Assembly (NCBI GenBank): GCA_002314795.1
Contig: DCHI01000078.1
Span: forward strand, 9,511 to 73,510
Direction: 5' to 3'
DNA length: 64,000 bases
Source of the DNA: Bacteroidales bacterium UBA1756
GTDB taxonomy: Bacteria > Bacteroidota > Bacteroidia > Bacteroidales > WCHB1-69
In this document: positions 54,189-63,231 of the stretch, piece after piece
Layout of the letters: the number at the start of each line of letters is the position of its first letter
Numbering within the stretch: position 1 is the stretch's first letter
Made by a program: the position numbers and the translations under genes
The notes under the pieces: generated by a model
Seen by the model: the letters and a program-made list of their open reading frames with translations, nothing else
What the model was told of the DNA's origin: nothing
The model's database searches: none

Positions 54189-54977
54189 TTACAGACACAG
54201 CCGGCGTTCGACGGAGGGACGTTTGGACAATGAGAACAGACCTTCCGCGGGACAGTCAATCACATACAACCCGTTTCGGCAGGCGTACTCTTTAACTCCG
54301 TGTTGAAAGTGCACACCCACAATGGCTGCATAAACTTTGTATTTATCAAATGGGTGAAATACTTTCTTGAAAATGCGCAACTGTTTAAGAAAGTGGTCGA
54401 TGTCTTTTTTTGTACACTTGGATTTTACTTCAATGGCTACGGCTTCTGTTGTATTGCATAGGATGGCGTCCACTTCCATTTCATCGCCGTCGTCGTCTAT
54501 GGCGTGTGTGATGCCCGTATAGCGCTGCGTGATGCCGATACCCTCTTTCATAAAAATGTCAATGGTAGCAGGTATGCACATCTCTTCCAAAAAACGCCCC
54601 CATTCATTATCTAAAATGGAAGTCCTTTTCATCAGTCTGTCCATTTGATCAGTAATTCTATCGATTGTCTTCCAAATATTGTCTTTCATTTTCTGAAAGT
54701 CACTGTCAGATTTTCCAATCTGTTCAGAAGTTTCTTTGACTTTTCGGTCCGTCTCTTTCATTTGTCGGTCCGTCTCCTTTATTAGTCGGTCCGTCTCTTG
54801 CAGCTTCCGATCCGTTTCTTTCATTTGCTTGTCCGTCTCTTTTATTAGTCGGTCCGTCTCTTGCAGCTGCCGATCTGTTTCTTTCATCTGCTCGGTGACG
54901 GAATCTAAAAATGCACCTAAATGTTCCCAATCTATGGGAGAATACTCTTTTTTTGGAATATTTTGTGATTGTTCCAT
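54189..54977 (-). CDS. Coiled-coil protein with C-terminal PD-(D/E)XK-like domain (DUF3782-like)
   Basis: The 262-residue protein has an N-terminal coiled coil built from eight perfect or near-perfect heptads (residues 32-87, such as KETDRQL, QETDRLI, KETDKQM), then a region with LMKRTSILDNEWGRF and a restriction-endonuclease-like domain (EMEVDAILCN then AIEVKSK, about residues 160-190). The same layout is seen in the DUF3782 group of bacterial proteins with unknown function. The heptads group into units of three (21 residues, 63 bases). No toxin or immunity partner is seen beside it. A promoter lies at 55037-55045. Confidence 0.75.
   Translation of the reverse strand: MEQSQNIPKKEYSPIDWEHLGAFLDSVTEQMKETDRQLQETDRLIKETDKQMKETDRKLQETDRLIKETDRQMKETDRKVKETSEQIGKSDSDFQKMKDNIWKTIDRITDQMDRLMKRTSILDNEWGRFLEEMCIPATIDIFMKEGIGITQRYTGITHAIDDDGDEMEVDAILCNTTEAVAIEVKSKCTKKDIDHFLKQLRIFKKVFHPFDKYKVYAAIVGVHFQHGVKEYACRNGLYVIDCPAEGLFSLSKRPSVERRLCL
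54717..54884 (-). repeat. Tandem 21-bp (63-bp higher-order) repeat inside the coiled-coil gene
   Basis: Eight contiguous 21-base units encode heptads of the form (K/Q)ETD(R/K)xx. Units recur every 63 bases, so the array probably grew by duplication of three heptads. It may vary in number between strains. Confidence 0.85.
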
Positions 54978-55036
54978 AATTATTTAAATGTTAATTTACT
55001 GATAACTAAACTATTTCTTTAATGTAAATAGCGTTG

Positions 55037-55045
55037 GCAAAGGTA
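55037..55045 (-). promoter_or_regulatory. -7 promoter element for the coiled-coil protein gene
   Basis: The minus strand reads TACCTTTGC, about 60 bases before the ATG at 54977. Confidence 0.6.
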
Positions 55046-55175
55046 ATAAACTTTTATTAAAAAGTCAATTGATTAACAAGATTTTTTTAAATTATTTTTT
55101 ACAATTAAAAAATGCAGCTTGTTGGTTACTACCAATAATGGAGAATATGACGAAGAAACCAATGAAAAAAAACTG

Positions 55176-55183
55176 TAAGTTTG
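55176..55183 (+). promoter_or_regulatory. -7 promoter element for queA
   Basis: TAAGTTTG, followed by CACCC, lies 65 bases before the queA ATG. No preQ1-riboswitch pattern is apparent in the leader. Confidence 0.6.
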
Positions 55184-55247
55184 CACCCTCGTTTCCGGCA
55201 GGAGCAGAATGTTTGTCGGATACTACCGAAAACAAATGCAATTCTCT

Positions 55248-56465
55248 ATGAATCAGAAAGAAATCAGAATAGAAGACTACAACTACGAACTTCCAAATGA
55301 GCGCATTGCCTTTTTTCCAAAGGATATACGTGACACGTCCAAACTGTTAGTTTACAAGAAACTCGCCCGACAGATTACGGACAGCACCTTCGACCATCTG
55401 ACCGACTTTTTAGCACCCGACACAATGTTGGTTTTCAATGACTCGCGAGTCATCCACGCCCGGTTATTGGTGCAAAACCCAACTGGCGCCTCCATCGAAA
55501 TATTTTGTTTGGAGCCCACTCTTCCTACTTCCGAACTGACGCAGGCCTTGGCACAAACCGGAAATGTCACCTGGAAATGCTTCGTCGGTAACGCCAAACG
55601 GTTCAAAAAACCGGTCTCTTTCAACGTTTCCTTTGGAGAAAAGGAAATCGAAGTGACGGCAGAAAAGGGAGAACAGGTTGAAAATGCTTTTTATGTCCAT
55701 TTTTCGTGGAAGGAGCCGGTCACTTTTGCCGAGTGGGTGGAGGCCTACGGGAAAATGCCGCTCCCTCCGTACATCAAACGCACTGCCGAAAAGACGGACG
55801 AATTTCGTTACCAGACGGTATACGCGCATCACGACGGTTCCGTCGCCGCCCCGACTGCCGGTCTGCACTTTTCAGAATCTTTAATGCAGAAAATCAAAGA
55901 TTTGGACATTCCACACGAATACGTCACACTCCACGTCGGGGCGGGAACGTTCAAACCCGTCACCGCCGACTGCATCGGAGAACATTTTATGCACGACGAA
56001 CAGATTGTCATTCACCGAAATCTCATTGAAAATCTCATTAAAAATATTGATAAAAAAATCATCGCCGTCGGGACGACCGTCACCCGGAGTTTGGAATCCA
56101 TCTTCATCATCGGGGCTAAACTGAGACTCGGAATTTCCAACCCGTTGCACGTAGAACAGTGGGAATACTACGAAAACGAAGCCATTCGAAGCACGTCCGT
56201 AATGGACTCTCTGCAAGCTGTTCTCGATTTCTTAGAAAAAAATGAGATGGAATACGTCACCGGTTCCACGCAACTGATGATTGTTCCTTCTTACGAATTT
56301 AAAATGATGAAAGGCATCGTCACGAATTTTCACCAACCCAAAAGCACGTTACTTCTTCTGATTTCCGCCTATTTGGGAGACGAGTGGCATACGATTTACG
56401 ACCACGCACTCAACAGCGAATACCGCTTTTTGAGTTACGGTGACGCCAACCTTTATCTGCCTTAA
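55248..56465 (+). CDS. queA: S-adenosylmethionine:tRNA ribosyltransferase-isomerase
   Basis: QueA transfers the ribosyl part of SAM to preQ1 in the wobble position of tRNAs for Asp, Asn, His and Tyr, making epoxyqueuosine. The 405-residue protein has the family features NYELPNERIAFFP at the start, VFNDSRVIHARLL, MPLPPYIKR, VAAPTAGLHFS and HVGAGTFKPV. It is longer than the 356-residue Escherichia coli protein, as in other Bacteroidota. The ATG at 55248 precedes the conserved region; a frame open from 55209 starts in the leader. Confidence 0.95.
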   Translation: MNQKEIRIEDYNYELPNERIAFFPKDIRDTSKLLVYKKLARQITDSTFDHLTDFLAPDTMLVFNDSRVIHARLLVQNPTGASIEIFCLEPTLPTSELTQALAQTGNVTWKCFVGNAKRFKKPVSFNVSFGEKEIEVTAEKGEQVENAFYVHFSWKEPVTFAEWVEAYGKMPLPPYIKRTAEKTDEFRYQTVYAHHDGSVAAPTAGLHFSESLMQKIKDLDIPHEYVTLHVGAGTFKPVTADCIGEHFMHDEQIVIHRNLIENLIKNIDKKIIAVGTTVTRSLESIFIIGAKLRLGISNPLHVEQWEYYENEAIRSTSVMDSLQAVLDFLEKNEMEYVTGSTQLMIVPSYEFKMMKGIVTNFHQPKSTLLLLISAYLGDEWHTIYDHALNSEYRFLSYGDANLYLP

Positions 56466-56558
56466 TTCTCTTTGAATGAAAAACTTTTAAGAAAGACTTC
56501 AATAGAGAGGCAACATTAAAAAAATAGATTTGTATCATACCCCGTCAAGCGTTTGGAA

Positions 56559-57152
56559 ATGATAAGTGACAGTGAGTTAATACGCAAGTGCAAGCAAGGA
56601 GATTCGAAGAGTCAGTCGCTGTTGTACGAAAAATACGCTCCAATGCTAATGGGGATTTGTATGCGATACGCCCACGACGAAGAGGATGCCTGCGACATTT
56701 TGCACGACGCTTTCGTCAAGATTTTCACCAACATCAGCAAGGTGGATGAAAATGGCTCCTACGAGGCCTGGATGAAAACCATCACTGTCAACACGGCCAT
56801 CAATGCCTACCACTACAAGAACAAAACCAAGGGGGCAGTTGCGGTCGATGAGGTGCAGGAACGCGTGGAAGACTTGAGAATCAAGCAAAACGATTTCTTA
56901 TCACAAGAAATACTGCTGCGGTTCATCAACGAACTTCCCGATGGCTACCGAACCGTTTTCAACCTGTTTGAAATTGATGGATATTCTCATTTGGAAATAT
57001 CCAAAATGATTGGCAGTTCGTACAGCACCGTACGATCGCAACTTTTCAAGGCCAAACGCGCCCTGAAGAAAAAGATCGAGGAATACCTCGGAACCGAACT
57101 TAAACAAAGAGGTTACGGAGAAAACAAGGAAACGGAAGAAGACAATGAATAA
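56559..57152 (+). CDS. ECF-type RNA polymerase sigma factor
   Basis: The 197-residue protein has sigma region 2 (LYEKYAPMLMGICMRYAHDEEDACDILHDAFVKIF, split by the conserved acidic pairs), a short linker and region 4 (LPDGYRTVFNLFEIDGYSHLEISKMIG, then SYSTVRSQLFKAKRAL) with the expected helix-turn-helix. It belongs to the RpoE-like extracytoplasmic function group. The ATG at 56559 is two codons downstream of a TTG. It overlaps the next gene by eight bases, which points to coupled translation and a sigma / partner pair. No anti-sigma gene of the classical type lies elsewhere near it. Confidence 0.92.
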   Translation: MISDSELIRKCKQGDSKSQSLLYEKYAPMLMGICMRYAHDEEDACDILHDAFVKIFTNISKVDENGSYEAWMKTITVNTAINAYHYKNKTKGAVAVDEVQERVEDLRIKQNDFLSQEILLRFINELPDGYRTVFNLFEIDGYSHLEISKMIGSSYSTVRSQLFKAKRALKKKIEEYLGTELKQRGYGENKETEEDNE

Positions 57153-58233
57153 AGAAAAAGAAATCGGGGAAATTTTCAAGGAAGGGCTTGATGGCTATCG
57201 AAAGGAGCCGCCGGCAAACCTTTGGAATGACATTCAGAACGACCCCACACTGTTGAAATACAACCGCCGCCGCAAGATGGCACGAACTGCTAAATGGGCG
57301 GTTGTCGCTACCGTTGCTGCAGTCGCGATTGCCGTTGTTGCACTCCTTCCTTCCATTCCCAAAGAACAAGAGAAAACCACTCCCCTCCCCGTACAAAATC
57401 CTTCTTCCACCATCGTTGCATCTGAAAACGAGAACGTTTCCAACACAGTACCCGCACAGATTTCCACTCCGGAACAACCATCTGAAACAACAGACCGCGT
57501 CGCTCATTCCAACCAGCCATCTCCCGTCACTTTCAAGCAAGAACCCCGCATCAACCATCAGGAGATGAATACTGCGGCAGCTGTCGAATCCATCCAAGAA
57601 ACCAAGATAGAAAGTCCATCGCTCGCACAAAGTCTCCACGCTGTCACTCATCCGGAAACGGCACCTATGACTTCCGAGACCAAGCCGTCTAAACCGAGTA
57701 CGCCCATTGTTTCAGCACCTGTCTTCCAGCTCAAAACCAGAGAGGGGAAACCGATCGAATTCAGTCACGACACTTCCGTCTGCAGGGGCAGCAGACTCAC
57801 TTTGTTTGTAAAAAATGCGATGGACGTACGCTGGAACATCGGATTGACAGGAGAATCCATCACCGTATTTCCAGATGCTCCTATGTTTGTGGAAGCCACT
57901 GTCACAACGTTCGACAAAGTTGACACCACTATTTATATACACGTTGGTATTTTTGAGTGCGGACTTTGGATTCCGACGGCATTCACACCGAACGGCGACG
58001 GGCTGAACGACGAGTTCATCATTCACGCGCCGGCGGACATCACGAATTACGAATGCACCATTTTCGACCGTGGTCGCGGAATGCTTTTCCGGACGAACAA
58101 CATCAAACAGGGGTGGGACGGAAATTTCAACGGAAATCCACTTCCGTTCGGAGCCTACTTCTACATCATCACCTATCGTGATGCATTGGGCGAAAAGCAC
58201 GTTGAGAAGGGACAAATCACCCTTGTTCGCTAA
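57145..58233 (+). CDS. Membrane protein with anti-sigma-like N-terminus and type B T9SS C-terminal domain
   Basis: The 362-residue protein has no signal peptide. Residues 1-50 are charged and cytoplasmic, with an EKEIGEIFKEGLDGY segment and RRRKMARTAKW before a single membrane helix (about 51-69), as in ECF anti-sigma factors of the phylum. A proline-, serine- and threonine-rich stalk (about 70-190) follows, then an Ig-like domain and a C-terminal gliding-motility type B sorting domain with TAFTPNGDGLNDEF, IFDRGRGMLF, WDGNFNG and YRDALGEKHVEKGQI (about 275-362). Its start lies inside the sigma factor gene. A membrane-anchored partner that ends in a T9SS domain, tied to an ECF sigma, suggests a surface-signal or envelope-stress sensor; this is inference. 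Confidence 0.8.
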   Translation: MNKEKEIGEIFKEGLDGYRKEPPANLWNDIQNDPTLLKYNRRRKMARTAKWAVVATVAAVAIAVVALLPSIPKEQEKTTPLPVQNPSSTIVASENENVSNTVPAQISTPEQPSETTDRVAHSNQPSPVTFKQEPRINHQEMNTAAAVESIQETKIESPSLAQSLHAVTHPETAPMTSETKPSKPSTPIVSAPVFQLKTREGKPIEFSHDTSVCRGSRLTLFVKNAMDVRWNIGLTGESITVFPDAPMFVEATVTTFDKVDTTIYIHVGIFECGLWIPTAFTPNGDGLNDEFIIHAPADITNYECTIFDRGRGMLFRTNNIKQGWDGNFNGNPLPFGAYFYIITYRDALGEKHVEKGQITLVR

Positions 58234-58409
58234 TCGTTTTATACCAAAAAAAGAAAAGAAGATTCCAAAAATCAAGCTCATAGAGACGCAAATCTTTTAA
58301 AAGAAATGATAATAATTCCAATAAAACAGATATAAAACATTGAAAATAAGAAGATTGCAGAAAATCCATTTTTTTATTTACAAAAGTGTTCAAGCAATAA
58401 AAAAAAATG

Positions 58410-58417
58410 TACTTTTG
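58410..58417 (+). promoter_or_regulatory. -7 promoter element for tRNA-Gln
   Basis: TACTTTTG, followed by CGG, lies 13 bases upstream of the mature tRNA 5' end. Confidence 0.65.
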
Positions 58418-58430
58418 CGGTCTCAATCGC

Positions 58431-58501
58431 TGTCCAATGGTGTAACGGTAGCACTACAGTTTTTGGTACTGTCTGTCTTGGTTCGAATCCAGGTTGGACA
58501 A
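58431..58501 (+). tRNA. tRNA-Gln (UUG)
   Basis: TGTCCAA pairs with TTGGACA in the acceptor stem, with the discriminator A at 58501. The D arm, the anticodon stem ACAGT / ACTGT with loop TTTTGGT (anticodon TTG) and the T arm with GTTCGAATC are all present. CCA is not encoded. It is followed by its own terminator. Confidence 0.95.
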
Positions 58502-58509
58502 CAAAAGGA

Positions 58510-58538
58510 ACTCTCACTACTTTTAGTGGGAGTTTTTT
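58510..58538 (+). terminator. Intrinsic terminator after tRNA-Gln
   Basis: ACTCTCACTA pairs with TAGTGGGAGT over 10 positions (one T-G wobble) around the loop CTTT, followed by T6. Confidence 0.85.
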
Positions 58539-58552
58539 GTAGAGAAGATTTG

Positions 58553-58579
58553 AAGGGGAGACACTGTTTCCCTTTTTTT
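58553..58579 (+). terminator. Second terminator-like hairpin before nusA
   Basis: AAGGG (58553-58557) can pair with CCCTT (58570-58574) just before a T7 run. The stem is short and no TAnnTTTG element is seen between it and nusA, so nusA may depend on readthrough or an undetected promoter. Confidence 0.35.
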
Positions 58580-58635
58580 ATTGAAAAAAAATAATAGAAA
58601 AAGAAATATAACAAATTAAAAATCAAAAAGATAAA

Positions 58636-59880
58636 ATGGAAGAACGTTTAAATTTGATTGAGACCTTTGCAGAATTCAAGGATTTCAAAAACATCGAAAG
58701 AGAAACCCTGATGCGTATTTTGGAAGACATTTTCCGCTCAGTCTTGACAAAAAAGTATGGTCCGGAAGCCAATTTTGACATCATTGTCAACGTTGACCGC
58801 GGAGATTTGGAAATACAACGCTACCGTGAGATTGTAGAAGATGGTGAAGTTGAAAACGAATTTACGCAAATCGAACTTTCAGAAGCCATTAAAATCGAGC
58901 CCGACTTTGAAGTAGGCGAAGAGGTGATGGAAAACGTGAAACTCAGTGATTTCGCCCGCCGCGAAATCCTCGCCCTCCGTCAAAACCTTATTTCAAAGAT
59001 TATGGAATACGAAAAGGATCTCATCTACAAGAAATATGAGAACCGCGTCGGTGATCTGATTACGGGTGAAGTCACACAAGTTTGGCGCAAGGAAATCCTC
59101 ATCGCCGACGAAGAAGGCGTTGAACTCGTCCTTCCCAAAAACGAACAGATTCCGTCAGACCACTACAAGAAAGGTGACACCTTGACGGCCGTCGTGCTTC
59201 GTGTAGAAACCATCTCCACGACTCCGCGCATCACCATTTCCCGTACCGCTCCCGTCTTTTTGGAAAGACTGCTCGAGAACGAGATTCCAGAAATCGACGA
59301 CGGGCTCATCACCATCAAGAATGTGGTCCGAAGCCCTGGTGAAAGAGCCAAGGTTTTGGTTGAATCCTACGATGACCGTATTGATCCCGTCGGCGCTTGC
59401 GTCGGTTTGAAAGGTAGCCGTATTCACAGCATCATTCGTGAACTTCGCAATGAAAACATTGATATTATTCCTTTCACTCCAAACATCAAACTTTTGATCA
59501 CCAGAGCATTGAGCCCTGCAAAAATCACCTCGATTGATATTGACGACGAAACCAAGAACGCCAATGTCTATATGAAACCGGATCAAGTTTCATTGGCAAT
59601 CGGTAAGGGTGGATACAATATCAAACTCGCCAGCAAACTCACCGGCTACGAAATCGACGTATTCAGAGATGACGTTGTGGAAGAAGACGATGTTGATTTG
59701 AAAGAATTCAACGATATTTTCGACCAATGGGTTATTGATACTTTCAAACAAATCGGTTGCGATACAGCAAAGAGCGTATTGAAACACACACGCGAAGAAC
59801 TCATTCAGCGTACCGACTTGGAAGAAGAGACCGTTGACGCGATGATTGCCGCCGTCAAGGAGGAATTAGAAGTGGAATAA
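58636..59880 (+). CDS. nusA: Transcription termination/antitermination factor NusA
   Basis: The 414-residue protein has the N-terminal polymerase-binding domain (about 1-125), an S1 domain (GDLITGEVTQVWRKEILI), and two KH domains with the GxxG turn in ACVGLKGSRIHSI and IGKGGYNIKLA. A short C-terminal helical segment follows, and there are no acidic repeats, as is normal outside Proteobacteria. rimP, normally directly upstream in this phylum, is missing here; a tRNA-Gln unit takes its place. infB follows after 63 bases. Confidence 0.95.
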   Translation: MEERLNLIETFAEFKDFKNIERETLMRILEDIFRSVLTKKYGPEANFDIIVNVDRGDLEIQRYREIVEDGEVENEFTQIELSEAIKIEPDFEVGEEVMENVKLSDFARREILALRQNLISKIMEYEKDLIYKKYENRVGDLITGEVTQVWRKEILIADEEGVELVLPKNEQIPSDHYKKGDTLTAVVLRVETISTTPRITISRTAPVFLERLLENEIPEIDDGLITIKNVVRSPGERAKVLVESYDDRIDPVGACVGLKGSRIHSIIRELRNENIDIIPFTPNIKLLITRALSPAKITSIDIDDETKNANVYMKPDQVSLAIGKGGYNIKLASKLTGYEIDVFRDDVVEEDDVDLKEFNDIFDQWVIDTFKQIGCDTAKSVLKHTREELIQRTDLEEETVDAMIAAVKEELEVE

Positions 59881-59943
59881 TCCTCTCATCCAACTCCAAA
59901 TTCTCGTAAAATCAATCAATTAGAAATAAAATAAAATCAATAT

Positions 59944-62820
59944 ATGGGTGAAGAAAGAAAAATACCAAGATTAGGAGCCGCAGCTAAAGAATTCAATGTG
60001 GGGACAAGTACGATTGTTGAAATTCTGAAGAAAAACGGAATGGAGATCGAAGACAACCGCAATGCGAAGCTGACCGGCGATATGTACGATATTTTACAGA
60101 AAAAGTTGAGCGGCGAGAAAAAAGTGAAGGAGGAATCTCAAAAAATCGATATGGACTTCTCCCACAACAAAGCCGGAGCCAAGGAGTCGGAAGCAAAATC
60201 AGTAGAGACAACGGAAGAAGAACCGTCTGAAACCATCCTCGTCAAAGGAAATACCATCGAAAAAGAGACGATTAAGATTGAAGTCAGTCGCCCCAAAATC
60301 ATTGGGAAAATCAACTTGGATGCAGCGAAAGAAGCCAAAGAAGAACCCGAAGAAGCTCCTGAGAAGGTTAAAGAAGAAGTTGTTGTAGAAGCTAAAGAAG
60401 AGGTGCAGGAAGAACCCGCTCCCAAGGAAGAACCCGCCGCTGAAGTGGAGGAAACGCCCGTCGTGGAAGAACCTGCCAAGCCGGAAATCAAAGAAGAGAA
60501 GCCCGCAAAACCACAACCGGAAAAGGTGGAAGTGAAAGTGGAAAAACCGGCAGGCCTCAAGGTTGTTGGCAAGGTTGACTTGAATGCTCCTGTCAAGAAA
60601 GCAGAAAAGCCGAGCGCAAAGGAACCGGTCAAAGAAGAAAAACCTGAAGAACAGGAACCATCCGAAACGCAACACGAAGTTGCAAGCAAACCGCAACCGG
60701 AAAAGGTGGAAACCGTGGTCGAAAAGCTGAAAGCACCTACCATCGTGGGTAAAATTGACCTGGATGCCATCAAAGATACGAGCAAGAAGAGCAATGCTGC
60801 GGACGCTGCCGCCAAGAAGAAAAAAAGAAAGAGAATTAAACAGGCCGCTAACGTCAAACCTGAAAAGCCAAACGAACAGCCCAAAGCCAAAAAAGCGGAG
60901 CCGAAGATTGAGATTTCACAAGAGGATGTCCAGAACGAAATCCGCAAAACGATGGAGCGCCTTGCTCCGAAGGGCAAGTCAAAGGCCGCACAACGTCGCC
61001 GCGACAAACGCAAGGAACGTCAGGAAGAGAACCTCATCCACGAGCAGGAGGAACTCGAACAGCAGAAAGTATTGAAAGTCACGGAATTCATCACCGCTAA
61101 TGAGCTTTCTTCTTTGATGAATGTTCCTGTGGCAAAAATCATCTCCACCTGTATGAGTGCCGACATCTTCGTTTCCATCAACCAACGATTGGATGCTGAA
61201 ATCATCACTTTGTTGGCCGAAGAATTCGGCTACGAAGTCAAGTTTGTAGGCGTAGATGACGACGAAGAGCACAAAGAGGAACTCACTTCCGACGCTCCCG
61301 AAGACTTGGAACCTCGTCACCCCATCATTACCGTTATGGGTCACGTTGACCACGGTAAAACTTCCTTGCTTGACTACATCCGTAAATCCAACGTCATTGC
61401 CGGTGAAGCGGGTGGAATCACGCAGCACATTGGTGCTTACGAAGTTACTTTAAGTGACGGAAGAAAGATTACGTTCTTGGATACGCCTGGTCACGAAGCA
61501 TTTACCGCTATGCGTGCCCGTGGTGCCAAAATCACTGACGTTTGTATCATCGTCATCGCCGCTGATGACTCGATTATGCCTCAAACGGTGGAAGCTATCA
61601 ACCACGCACAGGCAGCCGGCGTTCCTATGGTTTTCGCCATCACCAAAATAGACAAACCACAAGCCAATCCCGACAAAATCAAGGAAGGACTTGCTGCAAT
61701 GAATATTCTTGTAGAAGACTGGGGCGGAAAATACCAGTGCCAAGAAATTGACGCGAAACACGGTACCAATGTGAACGAACTTTTGGAAAAGGTTCTTTTG
61801 GAAGCCGAATTGTTAGAGCTCAAAGCCAATCCGAACCGTTTGGGTATCGGAACCGTCATTGAATCTTCTTTGGACAAAGGAAAAGGATATGTTGCTAAAG
61901 TGTTGGTTCAAAACGGAACCCTTAGTATGGGAGACCCGATTTTGGCAGGACCGTGCTTCGGTAAAGTCAAAGCACTCTACAATGAACGTAATCAGAAAGT
62001 TAAATCGGCGGGGCCTGCCTCACCGGTACTTTTGTTGGGATTGGACGGAGCGCCGCAAGCGGGTGACATCTTCAAAGTTTGCGAAACCGAACAGGAAGCC
62101 CGCCGCGTAGCGACCAACCGTGCTCGCCTCATCCGCGAACAGGGTCTGAGAACGCAAAAGCACATCACTTTGGAAGAAATCGGCCGTCGTATTGCTATCG
62201 GTGACTTTAAGGAACTAAATGTCATTGTAAAAGGTGACGTGGACGGCTCCGTTGAAGCGCTCGCTGACTCCTTGATGAAACTCTCCACCGAACAAATCCA
62301 AGTCAACGTCATTCACAAGTCAGTGGGTCAAGTAACTGAAAGCGACGTAATGTTGGCCTCCGCTTCCGATGCAGTCATCGTGGCTTTCCAAGTCCGTCCT
62401 TCTGCCGGAGCCCGCAAACTTGCTGAAAAAGAGCAGATTGACCTTCGTACTTACTCCATCATCTACGATGCTATCGAAGAAATCAAAGATGCTATGGAAA
62501 GTATGTTGGCTCCCAAGATTCGTGAAAAAGTACTTTGCAACATCGAGATCCGTGAAGTCTTCAAAATCACGAAAGTGGGTAATGTGGCCGGATGTATCGT
62601 CTTGGATGGTAAGATTGCCCGTTCAACGAAAGTCCGTCTTATCCGTGACGGTATCGTCATCTACACCGGCAAATTGGCTTCCCTCAAACGTTTCAAAGAC
62701 GATGTCAAGGAAGTGGTTTCCGGACAAGACTGCGGTTTGAACATTGAAAACTTCAACGACATCAAAGTCGGTGACATCATCGAAGGTTACGAAGAGTACG
62801 AAGAAAAAGCGACTCTTTAA
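59944..62820 (+). CDS. infB: Translation initiation factor IF-2
   Basis: The 958-residue protein has a short N-terminal IF2N subdomain ([25 protein letters not shown], split), a long charged linker (about residues 55-440), the GTPase domain with [15 protein letters not shown] and TKID (usually NKID), and the C-terminal domains that bind fMet-tRNA. The linker repeats the short motif (I/V)(I/V)GK(I/V)(N/D)L(D/N)A three times ([27 protein letters not shown]), each beside lysine/glutamate/proline-rich stretches. This extended linker is typical for Bacteroidota. It is the second gene of the nusA-infB unit. Confidence 0.95.
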   Translation: MGEERKIPRLGAAAKEFNVGTSTIVEILKKNGMEIEDNRNAKLTGDMYDILQKKLSGEKKVKEESQKIDMDFSHNKAGAKESEAKSVETTEEEPSETILVKGNTIEKETIKIEVSRPKIIGKINLDAAKEAKEEPEEAPEKVKEEVVVEAKEEVQEEPAPKEEPAAEVEETPVVEEPAKPEIKEEKPAKPQPEKVEVKVEKPAGLKVVGKVDLNAPVKKAEKPSAKEPVKEEKPEEQEPSETQHEVASKPQPEKVETVVEKLKAPTIVGKIDLDAIKDTSKKSNAADAAAKKKKRKRIKQAANVKPEKPNEQPKAKKAEPKIEISQEDVQNEIRKTMERLAPKGKSKAAQRRRDKRKERQEENLIHEQEELEQQKVLKVTEFITANELSSLMNVPVAKIISTCMSADIFVSINQRLDAEIITLLAEEFGYEVKFVGVDDDEEHKEELTSDAPEDLEPRHPIITVMGHVDHGKTSLLDYIRKSNVIAGEAGGITQHIGAYEVTLSDGRKITFLDTPGHEAFTAMRARGAKITDVCIIVIAADDSIMPQTVEAINHAQAAGVPMVFAITKIDKPQANPDKIKEGLAAMNILVEDWGGKYQCQEIDAKHGTNVNELLEKVLLEAELLELKANPNRLGIGTVIESSLDKGKGYVAKVLVQNGTLSMGDPILAGPCFGKVKALYNERNQKVKSAGPASPVLLLGLDGAPQAGDIFKVCETEQEARRVATNRARLIREQGLRTQKHITLEEIGRRIAIGDFKELNVIVKGDVDGSVEALADSLMKLSTEQIQVNVIHKSVGQVTESDVMLASASDAVIVAFQVRPSAGARKLAEKEQIDLRTYSIIYDAIEEIKDAMESMLAPKIREKVLCNIEIREVFKITKVGNVAGCIVLDGKIARSTKVRLIRDGIVIYTGKLASLKRFKDDVKEVVSGQDCGLNIENFNDIKVGDIIEGYEEYEEKATL

Positions 62821-62855
62821 TGTAAAACAAGAGCAATAAACACAAAAAAGCGACT

Positions 62856-63101
62856 ATGGATTTCACTTTTCTCCATCATCCGAAACCGAAAAAATTCGAA
62901 TACAAACCACGCTACTATCAGCCCGAGAAAGAGCCGGACGAGCAGGGGCGCATTCCCGATGAAACGGAGCAATTTGCCAGACGGCTTCACCGCGAGTGGA
63001 ACTCCAAACGTACCCGCCAAGAGAAAAAAGGGTTTTCAAAAATCACCGTCTTGTGGCTGGTTATCATTTTAGGACTATTGCTCTACTTTATTTTACGATA
63101 G
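62856..63101 (+). CDS. Small conserved membrane protein downstream of infB
   Basis: The 81-residue protein begins MDFTFLHHPKPKKFEYKPRYYQPEKEPDEQ (split at the prolines), contains an arginine-rich stretch around residues 42-55 and ends with one membrane helix (ITVLWLVIILGLLLYFIL). The F-x-Y-K-P-R-Y-Y motif recurs in small Bacteroidota proteins of unknown function. It lies 35 bases after infB with no promoter seen and ends at a terminator, so it is likely part of the nusA-infB transcript. Confidence 0.7.
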   Translation: MDFTFLHHPKPKKFEYKPRYYQPEKEPDEQGRIPDETEQFARRLHREWNSKRTRQEKKGFSKITVLWLVIILGLLLYFILR

Positions 63102-63117
63102 AATAGCGACAAGCAAC

Positions 63118-63149
63118 AAAGAGCGACCTTCACGGGTGGCTCTTTTTTT
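63118..63149 (+). terminator. Intrinsic terminator after the small membrane protein
   Basis: AAAGAGC-G-ACC pairs with GGT-G-GCTCTTT, with one G-G mismatch, followed by a T run. It closes the nusA-infB unit. Confidence 0.8.
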
Positions 63150-63162
63150 GTTTAGAACCCCA

Positions 63163-63191
63163 TTGCCGTAAATGATTGTTTTGTATGTTTG
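63163..63191 (+). promoter_or_regulatory. Bacteroidota promoter for the S41 peptidase gene
   Basis: TTG (63163-63165) and TATGTTTG (63184-63191) are spaced by 18 bases, 40 bases before the ATG at 63232. Confidence 0.65.
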
Positions 63192-63231
63192 CGCCACTTT
63201 CTGAACAAGATTTATGATTATTGTATAGGTT

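Noticed and set aside
55100..55247. Possible preQ1 riboswitch before queA
   Set aside because: Only small hairpins such as TTGGT/ACCAA are seen; the conserved core of preQ1 classes is not recognisable.
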